Assembly (NCBI RefSeq): GCF_000468755.1
Contig: NZ_AWEZ01000073.1
Span: 1 to 64,000, forward strand
DNA length: 64,000 nt
Direction: 5' to 3'
DNA from: Olsenella profusa F0195
Lineage (GTDB): Bacteria; Actinomycetota; Coriobacteriia; Coriobacteriales; Atopobiaceae
In this document: positions 16,147 through 25,256 of the stretch, in pieces
How the letters are laid out: each line of letters starts with the position of its first letter
How positions within the stretch are numbered: position 1 is the first letter of the stretch
The notes under the pieces: generated by a model
Databases searched by the model: none
What the model was told of the DNA's origin: nothing
The model's input: only the letters and a program-made list of their open reading frames with translations
Position numbers and translations under genes: made by a program

Positions 16147-19134
16147 CTATGAGCGACGGATCAGTTCGGCCACCAGCTCGGTGACGTCCACCACCTGCGC
16201 CGCATCGACGTTGGCGGCGGTATCGTCGGCGGAATGAGCGTTGGCAGGGGTGCCGGCCTCGCTCATGCCCATGACGGTCATCGCGCGCATGGACGACTGG
16301 AGGGCGCTGTACGCGTCCGTCTCAGCCCAGTCATGACGCCTCTTGGCCAGGCTTATGTGCAGGTCGGACGCAATGGTGCTCAGCAGGCGCACCATGCGAC
16401 GGTCGGCACGACGAGGCACCGACGCGCCTTCGGAGGTGAGCAGAGTCAGGTCGCCGGCACCGATGCATTCCAGGTTGACGATGAAGGCACCGCGCGCCTG
16501 CTTGCGGTACTCGGCCAGGAACTCCCTCATGCCGGCATGGTTGAGCTCGGAGGCACCCGTTGCCACAAACCACACGTCATGTGCGATCAGCTCGTCATCA
16601 CCCATGCCAAGCACGGCCTCGCGCTCGCGTTCCTGATCGGGCTCGTCGGCGGCGTTCCGCTCGACCACACGAAGGTCGGAACGGGTCGTCGCACCACCCT
16701 TCCAGTGGCTGGGATGATCGGCGTCGTGACTGGGGCGCGTATCGTTCCTCAGCTTCCTCTCTCGAGCTCGCGGGGTCGGCTCCGTAGAGTCAAGATCCTC
16801 CCCCTCGGCTCCCTCGGACGCCGCAAGCGGGTCGCTTGGGGCCTGGGCGGGATCGGGGAGGTCAAAGAGCACGGCACGACGGGCGGTCGAGGAGACCTGG
16901 GGCGCATACTCGGCCTTGCCCCAGTTGGGATCCTCGACGCCCTCGGGGCGCGATGTGCGCTCGGCGGGACCGGACGGTTCGTCGTCCTGGACATGAAGAC
17001 CACTGGTATCAAGGTCACCGATGGTGCCAAGGTCCTCGTGCGGAGCGTCCATCGCGGCAGTGTCCGAGACGGGGCCCCCTCCGGAGGGTGCGTCCTCGGA
17101 CGAGCCCGCACCCTCCCGCTCGGTGGCGTCGTCGGGTGCCCCATCATCCTCCAGCAGCTCGAGCACGGCGATGTCAGCGTCATCAAGAGGCTCGTCGTCC
17201 TGGGGCTGACGCCGATCGAGCCCCGCGAAGAACGCGCGGATCCGCCGGCCTATGCTCGGCGCATGCTCCCCCTCGTCCTCAAGCGCCTCATATTCGGGAA
17301 CAGGGACGCTCTCGAGAAGCTCATGGGTTCTCTCCCGGCGGGCCTGGGCATGTGCATGTGGCTCCCCGGACAGGCCATCGTCCCCATATCCCTCCTGCAC
17401 CTCAGGCACATGGGGGCGTCCTTCGCCCGCACGCTCCTCGGCGGCGCGGCGCGTGTACCCGTTGTCCAGGAAGGATGGTGCATAGCCGGTATGGTGCGCC
17501 GGCTCCTCGACCCCCACGCCCTCTTCCGGCTGCGGCTCCTCCTGCTCCGGCTCGGGCTCAAGGAAGTCCTTTACGGAGAAGTCAGGAATTTCGGGGACCT
17601 CCGGCAATGTCGAAAGATCAAGGTCAGGAACGGGCGGCAGGTCGTAGACGATCTCGCAATCCTTGGGAAGGATGTTGAGGCGCTCGATGAACGCCGCACC
17701 ACGTCGCACCGACTGGGACGCGGTGAGGTCAAGCTTATGGATGGGGGGGATGGATGGCGCTGAGACCTGCGTGGGCCCACCCTCTGCCGGTGGCTCTGGC
17801 TCGGCGGTGCCGATGGGCTCGGACGCGCTCACCATGGGAGCCTCGGAGGACGTGGGCTCTTCGGGTTCCGTGGGCTCTTCGTGCTCGGGCACCTCGGGCT
17901 CGGCCTGCTCGTCTTCGGGCCCGGGCATCTCCTCGGGCGCAGCGGCCTCCTCGGGCGCTGGTGCTGTCTCGTCCATGGTCTCCGCGACCGCAGGCTCGAT
18001 CTCCTCAAGAGGCGTCAGGATGGCAGGCGCCCCCTCGCCCTTCGTCGCGTCATCCGGCTTGGGCGTGTCGGGAGCCTCGTCATCGATCCCCTCATGGGTC
18101 GTTGCCTCGCGAATGCGCCTAAGCATGCCCGTCGCACCCTCGCGCACCTTTCCGAACATGGTGGGTAGGCCTTCCGCGCCCTCGTGCGACACCTTGCGCC
18201 CATCCACCCAGTCGGCATCAATCTGGATGGTGCCGGGCGAGTAGACGTGAGTCGCATCCCCCTCCGTCTCGGTGCCTGCTTCAGGTGGGGCGGCGTTCCC
18301 ATCCTCGGTCGAGGAAGCTTGGCCCTCCTCGCCCCCCGTATCATCCCGCACAGTGGGTGAGGCAATGGCCGCATGGGGATGTGCCTGCGCCCATCGTTGT
18401 GCCTCGTCGGTGCCGGGGCGAATCTTGTCCAGGACCCCGAGCATGGCAGCAACGGCGGCCTTGTTGTCGTTGGCACCCTCCGTACAGGGCGCAAAGCGCT
18501 CGTACACGTCATTGACGCCAATGGCCAGAAGCGGCAGGGACGCCACGATGCCAATGATCCAGAACACGTGGCGCGCCGGTGCGGGAAGGAAGCCCATCAC
18601 CTGGAAGAGACAGCACGTCGCAACCATGAACACGCACCAGAAGGCAGAGCGCTTGAGCGCGGGCAGATAGCGGACGAGCGTCCGCCGCCACAGCAGGCCC
18701 TCGTTGGGTGTGTCGTAGTGGGCGACGATCACGATCGGTCGGTTGCCCTTGACCACCAGGGGTCCCGAGGCGCGATGCACACCGATGACGTTCTGGCTGC
18801 GTGCCTTGGGTCCCAGATTGGCTAGGATGTCATAGCCACCAAAGCGCAGGGCAAGCAGGATGATGCCCACGAGCACGATGACCCTGCCGATGGCGCCCGC
18901 GGCCGAGCCCAGCACGCCACCGAGGACGATGCCCACGAACAGCAGGAGATAGACGATGCTGTGCGCAAGGTCCCCTGCCACGGGCATGTCAAATTCCTGA
19001 AGCGTGGTGTCAAGTCCGTGCTCGTCCATCAGCTCCTTCACCAGGTGGGCGGCGTCAAGCTCCTCCTGGCTGTTGGCAGGTGCGATGTCAACCTGGTCAT
19101 TGAGGTAGTTGAGATAGTTGCGCGTCGATGCCAT
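16147..19134 (-). CDS. Large membrane protein with a split M28-peptidase-like domain
   Basis: 995 residues. Four hydrophobic segments (about 57-79, 82-98, 164-183, 190-206). M28-like motifs appear in order but far apart: IVIVAHYDT (His139, Asp141), GANDNKAAV (Asp223), then after about 640 residues GASELNHAG (Glu863), FIVNLECIG (Glu889) and NAHSADDT (His967). The usual catalytic Glu preceding the metal-binding Glu is Ser862, and the fourth ligand is Glu, not Asp. Residues about 245-850 are acidic, Pro/Glu-rich and probably disordered, with short conserved-looking islands (AVLFDLPDPAQAP). It may be an altered or inactive peptidase. The ATG has AAAGGA upstream. It is divergent from the WYL gene pair. 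Confidence 0.75.
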   Translation of the reverse strand: MASTRNYLNYLNDQVDIAPANSQEELDAAHLVKELMDEHGLDTTLQEFDMPVAGDLAHSIVYLLLFVGIVLGGVLGSAAGAIGRVIVLVGIILLALRFGGYDILANLGPKARSQNVIGVHRASGPLVVKGNRPIVIVAHYDTPNEGLLWRRTLVRYLPALKRSAFWCVFMVATCCLFQVMGFLPAPARHVFWIIGIVASLPLLAIGVNDVYERFAPCTEGANDNKAAVAAMLGVLDKIRPGTDEAQRWAQAHPHAAIASPTVRDDTGGEEGQASSTEDGNAAPPEAGTETEGDATHVYSPGTIQIDADWVDGRKVSHEGAEGLPTMFGKVREGATGMLRRIREATTHEGIDDEAPDTPKPDDATKGEGAPAILTPLEEIEPAVAETMDETAPAPEEAAAPEEMPGPEDEQAEPEVPEHEEPTEPEEPTSSEAPMVSASEPIGTAEPEPPAEGGPTQVSAPSIPPIHKLDLTASQSVRRGAAFIERLNILPKDCEIVYDLPPVPDLDLSTLPEVPEIPDFSVKDFLEPEPEQEEPQPEEGVGVEEPAHHTGYAPSFLDNGYTRRAAEERAGEGRPHVPEVQEGYGDDGLSGEPHAHAQARRERTHELLESVPVPEYEALEDEGEHAPSIGRRIRAFFAGLDRRQPQDDEPLDDADIAVLELLEDDGAPDDATEREGAGSSEDAPSGGGPVSDTAAMDAPHEDLGTIGDLDTSGLHVQDDEPSGPAERTSRPEGVEDPNWGKAEYAPQVSSTARRAVLFDLPDPAQAPSDPLAASEGAEGEDLDSTEPTPRARERKLRNDTRPSHDADHPSHWKGGATTRSDLRVVERNAADEPDQEREREAVLGMGDDELIAHDVWFVATGASELNHAGMREFLAEYRKQARGAFIVNLECIGAGDLTLLTSEGASVPRRADRRMVRLLSTIASDLHISLAKRRHDWAETDAYSALQSSMRAMTVMGMSEAGTPANAHSADDTAANVDAAQVVDVTELVAELIRRS

Positions 19135-19320
19135 GCTCTTTGTTCCTTTGCCCTAGACTGCAGGTTGGTAGAGCGGTCTGACCGTGAATTATACGTCTAT
19201 CGCAACAACTTTGCCGCGCGGCCACTATCCTTACGCCCTAGGCGGACGCGAGACCCCGCGCGAGGCATGGTCGGGCGCGATAGTGACCTCGCACGCCATT
19301 GGAAGAGCTTGGGGGCGCAT

Positions 19321-20289
19321 ATGACAGCATCTGGTGACGCAGGCACCTCCAAGACGTACCTCACGGCCCAACGGCTCGCAGGCCTCGTGCTGGAGTTCTC
19401 CAACAGCAGGACTCCCCTCTCCTCCACAATGCTGCACGAAGCCTACTATCCGGACACGCGGTCGAAGAGCTTTCAGAGGGCCTTTGAGCGAGACCGCCAG
19501 AGGCTTGAGACGATGGGCTTCGTTGTGTGCGAGGTGGGCAGGGATGCGAACGGCGTGTCCCTTTGGCAGGTCGACCGCAGCCAAAGCCTGGTGGAGGGGG
19601 TCGCCCTCTCCGAACGGGACGCGCTCGTCGTGGACGTGGTGTGCCGTTCTCTCGCAAGCGATGAAGAGTTTCCCTATGCGACCGAGCTTGGGAGTGCGCT
19701 GCGCAAGATCGATCGCTACTTTGCCGAGGATGCCGTGGCATATCCCGCCGTTCGCGTACACAACGAGACGGCACGGACGCTGGTCTCCTGCCTCTCGAGA
19801 CGTCAGACGGTGCGTGCGGTCTACACGGACGCCGGGGGGATGACCACTACGCGCGACCTCGAGCTGTTGGGAAGCTTCACCCTGCGCGACCATGCCTATT
19901 TCGTGGCCCGCACACGGCAGCGGCCCAACCACAGACCCCGCATCTATCGCCTCGACCGCTTCACGCAGGTACAGGGAATCGGAAGTCCGGCGGCATACGA
20001 CATTCCCATGGACTTTGACGCACGGGACTGGTGCCTGCTGCCCTTCCAGCTGGGTGCCACCTGTGCGGAGGCAACGTTCCGACTTCCCGAGGCCCCCGAT
20101 CCTAGCCTCGCCGCGCGACTCTCGTCCAAAGGGACGTTCCTTTCGGACGGCAGGTGGCAGACGAACGTGGCAGACATCCAGTGTGCGGCGCGGTGGGCCA
20201 TCGCCACCGGTCTCGTGCCCACGGCGCCACAGGGGCTTGTGACCGCGTATGACCATGTGCTCGAGGAGGCGTCCCGTGTGTGCCCATAG
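19321..20289 (+). CDS. WYL-domain transcriptional regulator, PafB-like
   Basis: 322 residues. N-terminal winged helix (about 15-75: YLTAQRLAGLVLEF ... FERDRQRLETMGF), then a WYL domain from about residue 150 (TTRDLELLGSFTLRDHAYFVARTRQR, IYRLDRFTQVQ). It is followed by and overlaps a second WYL gene, the arrangement of pafB-pafC, which in mycobacteria activates a LexA-independent DNA-damage response. The proteasome ligase gene pafA is not nearby. The ATG at 19321 has AGCTTGGGGG upstream; an in-frame start at 19267 is possible. Confidence 0.85.
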   Translation: MTASGDAGTSKTYLTAQRLAGLVLEFSNSRTPLSSTMLHEAYYPDTRSKSFQRAFERDRQRLETMGFVVCEVGRDANGVSLWQVDRSQSLVEGVALSERDALVVDVVCRSLASDEEFPYATELGSALRKIDRYFAEDAVAYPAVRVHNETARTLVSCLSRRQTVRAVYTDAGGMTTTRDLELLGSFTLRDHAYFVARTRQRPNHRPRIYRLDRFTQVQGIGSPAAYDIPMDFDARDWCLLPFQLGATCAEATFRLPEAPDPSLAARLSSKGTFLSDGRWQTNVADIQCAARWAIATGLVPTAPQGLVTAYDHVLEEASRVCP

Positions 20290-21214
20290 ACGGGGCAGGA
20301 GAAGGGGGACGGACGTCACCGCCGAACTGCTCGCCCTTCTCTCGGCACTCGATGGGAAGGGGAGCGTCATCGATGCGGAGGGCATCGTGAGGCGCCTGGG
20401 CTGCACGCGCGAGCATGCCCGGGAGCTGCTCGAGAGTCTTCTTGCCCTGAGGGATTCGGACGGGATCGGGCTTCCCCTGCTGGTGGATGACCAGGAGGGA
20501 AGGGCCGATTCCCTGGACATGGCCTTTGGTGGTGGCGTACGGGGATATGCGCTCACGCTGACCCCCCTGGAGACACAGGCGATCATCGCCGCGCTGAGGA
20601 CGATGGGCGTTGGGGAGGAGGGCCTCCTTGCCCGTCTTGAGCGGGCAAGGAGGCCCTCGCGAACGTCCACGCACGAGCTCCTTGCGCTGCTCGGTAGGGA
20701 GCTCGCCTCATCCAGCACCCTTGCCATCTGTGCCGAGGCAATCGCCGAGATGCGCGAGCTCTCGTTTGCCTACCACAAGCCCCAAGGGGAGCCTGAGCTT
20801 CGCCACGTGTGGCCCGAGGAGCTTCGCCCGCAGGACGGCCTTTGGTACCTTGACGCCTATGACATCGACCGTGCCGGGACACGCATGTTCCGCCTCGACC
20901 GCATGAGCGAGGCACAGGTAGGGAGGCACATCTACGGATCGGCCCCCGAAGGCGACGACGTCACCACATCGATGACGGTCACGCTGCATTTTGCCCCCGG
21001 CGCACCACTGCGGGAGCTCGATTGGCCTCGGCTCGAGATTCGTGCCGTAGAGGAAGCCTCGGGCGTCGTGACGGCAACCATACCCTACTTTGGGGGCGAT
21101 TGGCTCGTGAGGCACCTTGCCGCCTGCGGCGACACCGTGACCATCGATGACCAGCAGCTTGCTCGGCGGGTACGGGCCTATGCCACGACGCAGAGGCAGG
21201 CTATGAGCCGCTAG
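20276..21214 (+). CDS. WYL-domain transcriptional regulator, PafC-like
   Basis: 312 residues, second of a tandem WYL pair. An N-terminal helix-turn-helix-like region (VTAELLALLSALDGKGS ... LGCTREHARELLESLL) precedes the WYL domain with the literal motif GLWYLDAYDIDRAGTRMFRLDRM near residue 190. I chose the GTG at 20276: AGGAGG lies 7 bases upstream and the overlap with the previous gene is 14 bases, implying coupled translation and a heteromeric product. An ATG at 20249 is the alternative. Confidence 0.84.
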   Translation: MCAHRRGRRRGTDVTAELLALLSALDGKGSVIDAEGIVRRLGCTREHARELLESLLALRDSDGIGLPLLVDDQEGRADSLDMAFGGGVRGYALTLTPLETQAIIAALRTMGVGEEGLLARLERARRPSRTSTHELLALLGRELASSSTLAICAEAIAEMRELSFAYHKPQGEPELRHVWPEELRPQDGLWYLDAYDIDRAGTRMFRLDRMSEAQVGRHIYGSAPEGDDVTTSMTVTLHFAPGAPLRELDWPRLEIRAVEEASGVVTATIPYFGGDWLVRHLAACGDTVTIDDQQLARRVRAYATTQRQAMSR

Positions 21215-21227
21215 GCCATCAGCGTTG

Positions 21228-24152
21228 TCAACGTTCGCGCGAGGAGCGCCACAGCCTGATGAGGCGGCCCACGTTGTCACACTCCACCTGCATTGCGTCG
21301 GGATTGGGAAGCGAGCTTGTGAACTGCCTGCCATAGCGCTTGCTCACCAGACGGGAGTCCGCCAGCACGAGGACGCCTGTGTCGGTGACGCTTCGTATGA
21401 GGCGGCCCGACGCCTGCTTGACGGAGATGACGGCCTCGGGCAGCGAATGGCGCCACCATGAGCGATCCTCGCGCAGCTCGCGCTCCCTCACCAGCGGATC
21501 CTGGGGACTGGCAAACGGCAGCTTGGGAATGACGACGCAACGCAGCGTGTCTCCCCCGGCATCAAACCCCTCCCAGAACGAGCGCAGGGCAAAGAGCGAG
21601 GTCGACGTGTGAGCCATGAACTGCTCCCGCAGGCGGCGTGGGGATGCGCCTCGGTTCTGGCACAGCAGGTCGATGCCCTCCCGCGCAAGGCGCGCCTGAA
21701 GCGCGCCGTACAGGCGCTCCATGTCCCTACGATTAGTGAAGAGCGTGAGGGTGGAGCCGCCCATCGCAACGTGTACGTCAAAGAGCAGCCCCTCGAGGCG
21801 CTCCAGGTAGTGCGCGTCGTTGGGCTGCGGCATGTCACGCGCGATCACCACCGACATGTGGTCCCCGAAGTCAAAGCTCGACCCTAGGCGCACGTCCCCA
21901 TGCTCGCTCGCAGGAAGCCGGTCGAGTCCCACGGCATGGTCGAAGTGGGCGAAGCTCTCCCCCACCGCCATGGTCGCAGAGGTGAAGACCACGCTTTCCA
22001 TCTCAGGCAGCCAGCGTTCGGCAAGGTCGGCACCGATGTCAAGCTTCTCCGCAACCAGACGCTCGACGCCCACGGCGCGCCTCGCACGGCTCAGCTCGGC
22101 AGAGTACACGTAGCTCTCGTCCGTGCCCTCCATGATGAGCCGCATGGTATCCAGCAGCTCCGTCGAGAAGCGTCCTACCTCGCCGAGGTCGGTCGCAAGC
22201 TTGGCCGAGCTGCCCCCAATGGCCTCCTGCGCCTCGCCAATGTCCTTCGCGAGCTCACAGAGCCGCTGTTCGGCGGCCTTGAACGCCTCATACAGGACCC
22301 GCCACTCACCACTCTTGCGAACCGCGCCATCGACCCACAGAGTGAGCGTCTCATAGCCCCCACCCGTGACGAGACCGGAAAGATCATGTAGGTGGAGGAA
22401 GAATTCGCCCATGGAGACGGACGCGCGCGCCGCGCAGGAGGAGGTCTTCGTCAGAAGTCGTAGAAGGAGAGCGGAGCCCTCCAACGATGATGCCTCCCCC
22501 ATAAGCGTGTGGATGATGCCGGCCCTCGTGGTCCCCAGCGTCTCGAAGCCCCTGCGAACCGCCTCCCCCGAAACCTCACGCGCCCACTGGCGGCGGGCCT
22601 CCTGCTCGAAGCCGTGGGCCTCGTCCACCACCCAATGGCGTATGGGTGGCAGGATTTTGCCCTCCATGTCCACGTTGCACAGGAGCAGGGCATGGTTCGT
22701 CACGACGACATCGCATGCCGCGGCGCGCCGCCGCGCCGCATGCACGAAGCACTCCTTGGGAAAGAAGGGGCACATGGCGCGCAGGCACTCGGTGGCCCTC
22801 ACCGTGAGCATGGAGCGCGGCACGTTGCGCCAGCGGATCCCCAGGGCATCGAGATCCCCATGGACCATCTGGCAGGCATAGGCATAGCTCACCGCCAACG
22901 CCGTGAGCATGTCGGATCGCACGGTCCTCATCGAACGCCCGCCATCGCAGGCGGCCTGCGTGGGAAGGTCCAGGGCAGTCGCGAGCTCCAGCCGGTGCAG
23001 GCAGAGATAGTGCTCGTAGCCCTTGAGACCTGCAAAGCTCACGCCTCCCGGCAGGGCGCGGTCAAGTGCGGGCAGCTCTTGGGTGACAAGCTGGTCCGCC
23101 AGGGCGTTCGTCTTCGTCGCGACGCCCACGGTCACGTTGTTGCGCTTGGCAAGCAACGCCTCGGGAAGGAGGTAGGCCATGGACTTGCCAACCCCCGTCC
23201 CCGCCTCGATCGCACGATGGGTGGAGGTTCCCAGGGCCCTGGCGACCTCCTGTGCCATGTAGAGCTGGTCGGGGCGCTGCTCGTAGCGTTCATACAGGGA
23301 GGAGACCACGCCGCCAGGCTTGAATGCCGTTTCTACCTCCTCCGGGGCCGGAGCCGTGGGCGGCGAGGCGGCGTCGGCGGCGTCGCGCTTGGGCCCACGG
23401 CCTCCCGATGCCTCCATCCCAAGCCTGAGGCGCATGTCACGGAGGGAGAAGGGCTCGGTGGAACCCATGTTCGCGATGTGAGAGAACACGGGACGATAGG
23501 GCCAGTCGACCTCAGGATGCATGCCCGCCAGAAGGGACAGAAGCCCCGAGGGCAGGTCAGAGAGACCAAGCAGGATGATGCGCCACATGCCACAGAGGGC
23601 GTCCACGTCATCCATGGCACGGTGTGTGACACCGTCACAACCAAATGCCATGGCCATGTCGGAAAGTCGATGCGTCCTCAGGCAGGGCAGTGCAATGCGC
23701 GAGAGCGCCAGGGAATCAATCCACAGATCGCTCACGGAGGAGCCACCGGCGGCCTTCTGGATGAACGTGCGGTCGAACGTGGCATTGTGCGCGATCACAG
23801 GCATGCCGCCCACAAAGTCGGACAGGCCAGCGACCGCCTCGCGCGGTGTGGGAGCATCGGCCACGTCCACGTCACGGATGTTCGTGAGGCGCGCAATCTC
23901 CGGGGGTATGGGCTGCCCCGGGTTCACGAAGGTGTGATAGCGCCCCATCACGGCGCGCCCCTCCAGCCGTGCGGCGGCGATCTCGATAAGCTCGCAGTCC
24001 CTGAACGAGAGTCCCGTGGTCTCGGTGTCGAGCACGATGACACCGTCCTCCAAGGGTCCAAAGTCCACCACCTCCGCACGCGCGGAAAGGCCGAGATAGG
24101 CATTCCTCGTGCTCGCGGGAATGTCGGGAAGGAGAAGGTCCTCTAGCTGCAT
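21228..24152 (-). CDS. dinG: DnaQ-like exonuclease fused to DinG-type helicase
   Basis: 974 residues. Residues about 35-200 form a DEDD exonuclease (VIVLDTETTGL, IAHNATFDRTF, HRAMDDVDAL). Residues about 275-974 are an XPD/DinG helicase: EAGTGVGKSMAYLLPEA (Walker A), VVTNHALLLC, VVDEAHGF (DEAH box), QASGRLIRSVTDTGV (motif VI), with cysteines in TECLRAMCPFFPKECF consistent with an iron-sulfur cluster. This is the long fused form known from Firmicutes. A role in DNA repair or R-loop and replication-fork clearance is expected. It is convergent with the WYL pair, 13 bases apart. Confidence 0.88.
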   Translation of the reverse strand: MQLEDLLLPDIPASTRNAYLGLSARAEVVDFGPLEDGVIVLDTETTGLSFRDCELIEIAAARLEGRAVMGRYHTFVNPGQPIPPEIARLTNIRDVDVADAPTPREAVAGLSDFVGGMPVIAHNATFDRTFIQKAAGGSSVSDLWIDSLALSRIALPCLRTHRLSDMAMAFGCDGVTHRAMDDVDALCGMWRIILLGLSDLPSGLLSLLAGMHPEVDWPYRPVFSHIANMGSTEPFSLRDMRLRLGMEASGGRGPKRDAADAASPPTAPAPEEVETAFKPGGVVSSLYERYEQRPDQLYMAQEVARALGTSTHRAIEAGTGVGKSMAYLLPEALLAKRNNVTVGVATKTNALADQLVTQELPALDRALPGGVSFAGLKGYEHYLCLHRLELATALDLPTQAACDGGRSMRTVRSDMLTALAVSYAYACQMVHGDLDALGIRWRNVPRSMLTVRATECLRAMCPFFPKECFVHAARRRAAACDVVVTNHALLLCNVDMEGKILPPIRHWVVDEAHGFEQEARRQWAREVSGEAVRRGFETLGTTRAGIIHTLMGEASSLEGSALLLRLLTKTSSCAARASVSMGEFFLHLHDLSGLVTGGGYETLTLWVDGAVRKSGEWRVLYEAFKAAEQRLCELAKDIGEAQEAIGGSSAKLATDLGEVGRFSTELLDTMRLIMEGTDESYVYSAELSRARRAVGVERLVAEKLDIGADLAERWLPEMESVVFTSATMAVGESFAHFDHAVGLDRLPASEHGDVRLGSSFDFGDHMSVVIARDMPQPNDAHYLERLEGLLFDVHVAMGGSTLTLFTNRRDMERLYGALQARLAREGIDLLCQNRGASPRRLREQFMAHTSTSLFALRSFWEGFDAGGDTLRCVVIPKLPFASPQDPLVRERELREDRSWWRHSLPEAVISVKQASGRLIRSVTDTGVLVLADSRLVSKRYGRQFTSSLPNPDAMQVECDNVGRLIRLWRSSRER

Positions 24153-24171
24153 GCCGTGCTTCGCCCCATGC

Positions 24172-25146
24172 CTATCGTGGCGTCCGTGCGTCGCACTCGT
24201 CCAGCGCGTCCTGGACGAACCGCTTGCAGAGCTCGGGGAAGCCGATGCCCGCGCGGGCCGCCGCGTCCGGCAGGAGGCTCCGCTCCGTCATGCCAGGAAC
24301 CATGTTCGTCTCGAGCATGACCGGCGTTCCGTCGTCCTTGACGATGAGGTCCGTCCGTGAGACGCCCCGGCAACCGAGCGCCTTGTGGGCGGCGATGCCC
24401 ATCTCCTCGGCACGACGATAGACATCCTCGGGCAGGCGCGCGGGAATCACATGATGCAGTGCGCCCGCCTCGTACTTGACCGTGACGTCGTAGAAGTCCG
24501 CATCGAAGACGATCTCCACGATGGGCAGGGCATAGGGCTTGGCGGTCCCCACAACCGGCACCGTGATCTCGATGCCCTCGATGCATTCCTCGATGAGCAC
24601 GTCATCCCCCCCGGCCCCTGCCCTATCCACGGCATCCTGGAGCTGGCGGGCGGCCGTCACGCGACTCACGCCAAAGCTGGAGCCGTTGGAGGCAGGCTTG
24701 ACGAACATGGGGTAGCCGAGCGTGTCCTCAAGGGTGCTGACGTCCTTCGGGGTAAGCACGGCGTCATGCGCGACCGTCATGCCCCGAGGAAGCGTGATGC
24801 CTGCCGCGGAGCACACCGTCTTGGCAACGGACTTGTCGGTCGCCACGGCCGAGGCAAGCACGCCCGAGAACGTGTAGGGAAGGTGCAGTATCTCGAGAAG
24901 GCCCTGGATGCAGCCATCCTCCCCATAGTGGCCGTGCATGGCGACGAACGCCACGTCGTAGCCGCCGTTGGCAAGCGTGGTGACAAAGCCGTCATCCGCC
25001 ACGTTCAGAACCTCCACCTGGGTAAAACCGACCTCATGCAGGGCCCTCTCGACATTTCTGCCCGATTCCATCGAGATGGGGGCCTCATCGGACCAGCCGC
25101 CGGCAAGGATGGCGACCTTGTTCTGCGTTAGCTCGGGCTTTGCCAT
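24172..25146 (-). CDS. ddl: D-alanine--D-alanine ligase
   Basis: ATP-grasp ligase making the D-Ala-D-Ala dipeptide for peptidoglycan. 324 residues. Visible blocks: MHGHYGEDGCIQGLLE, YPMFVKPASNGSSFGVSRV, YEAGALHHVIPARLP, GCRGVSRTDLIV and LETNMVPGMTERSLLP. The Tyr/Phe position in the active-site loop that sets Ala versus Lac preference was not resolved by eye. The ATG has GGAGCC upstream. It is 20 bases upstream of the helicase gene on the same strand. Confidence 0.94.
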   Translation of the reverse strand: MAKPELTQNKVAILAGGWSDEAPISMESGRNVERALHEVGFTQVEVLNVADDGFVTTLANGGYDVAFVAMHGHYGEDGCIQGLLEILHLPYTFSGVLASAVATDKSVAKTVCSAAGITLPRGMTVAHDAVLTPKDVSTLEDTLGYPMFVKPASNGSSFGVSRVTAARQLQDAVDRAGAGGDDVLIEECIEGIEITVPVVGTAKPYALPIVEIVFDADFYDVTVKYEAGALHHVIPARLPEDVYRRAEEMGIAAHKALGCRGVSRTDLIVKDDGTPVMLETNMVPGMTERSLLPDAAARAGIGFPELCKRFVQDALDECDARTPR

Positions 25147-25188
25147 GGTGGCTCCTTATTGCTCAGGTGAGGTACGCTAGACTCTCAT

Positions 25189-25204
25189 CGACGAGCACTC
25201 GTCG
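25189..25204. repeat. Palindrome between divergent ddl and rlmN
   Basis: CGACGAG and CTCGTCG form a perfect inverted repeat with a two-base centre, in the 83-110 base gap between divergent genes. It could be an operator for either gene. No matching regulator identified. Confidence 0.4.
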
Positions 25205-25256
25205 ACTTTGAGGATACTCCACCTCACCGGTGAACAGCGAGCAAGGACTGACGGAC

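Noticed and set aside
25189-25204. LexA/SOS box upstream of rlmN
   Set aside because: The palindrome does not match the actinobacterial CGAAC-N4-GTTCG form.
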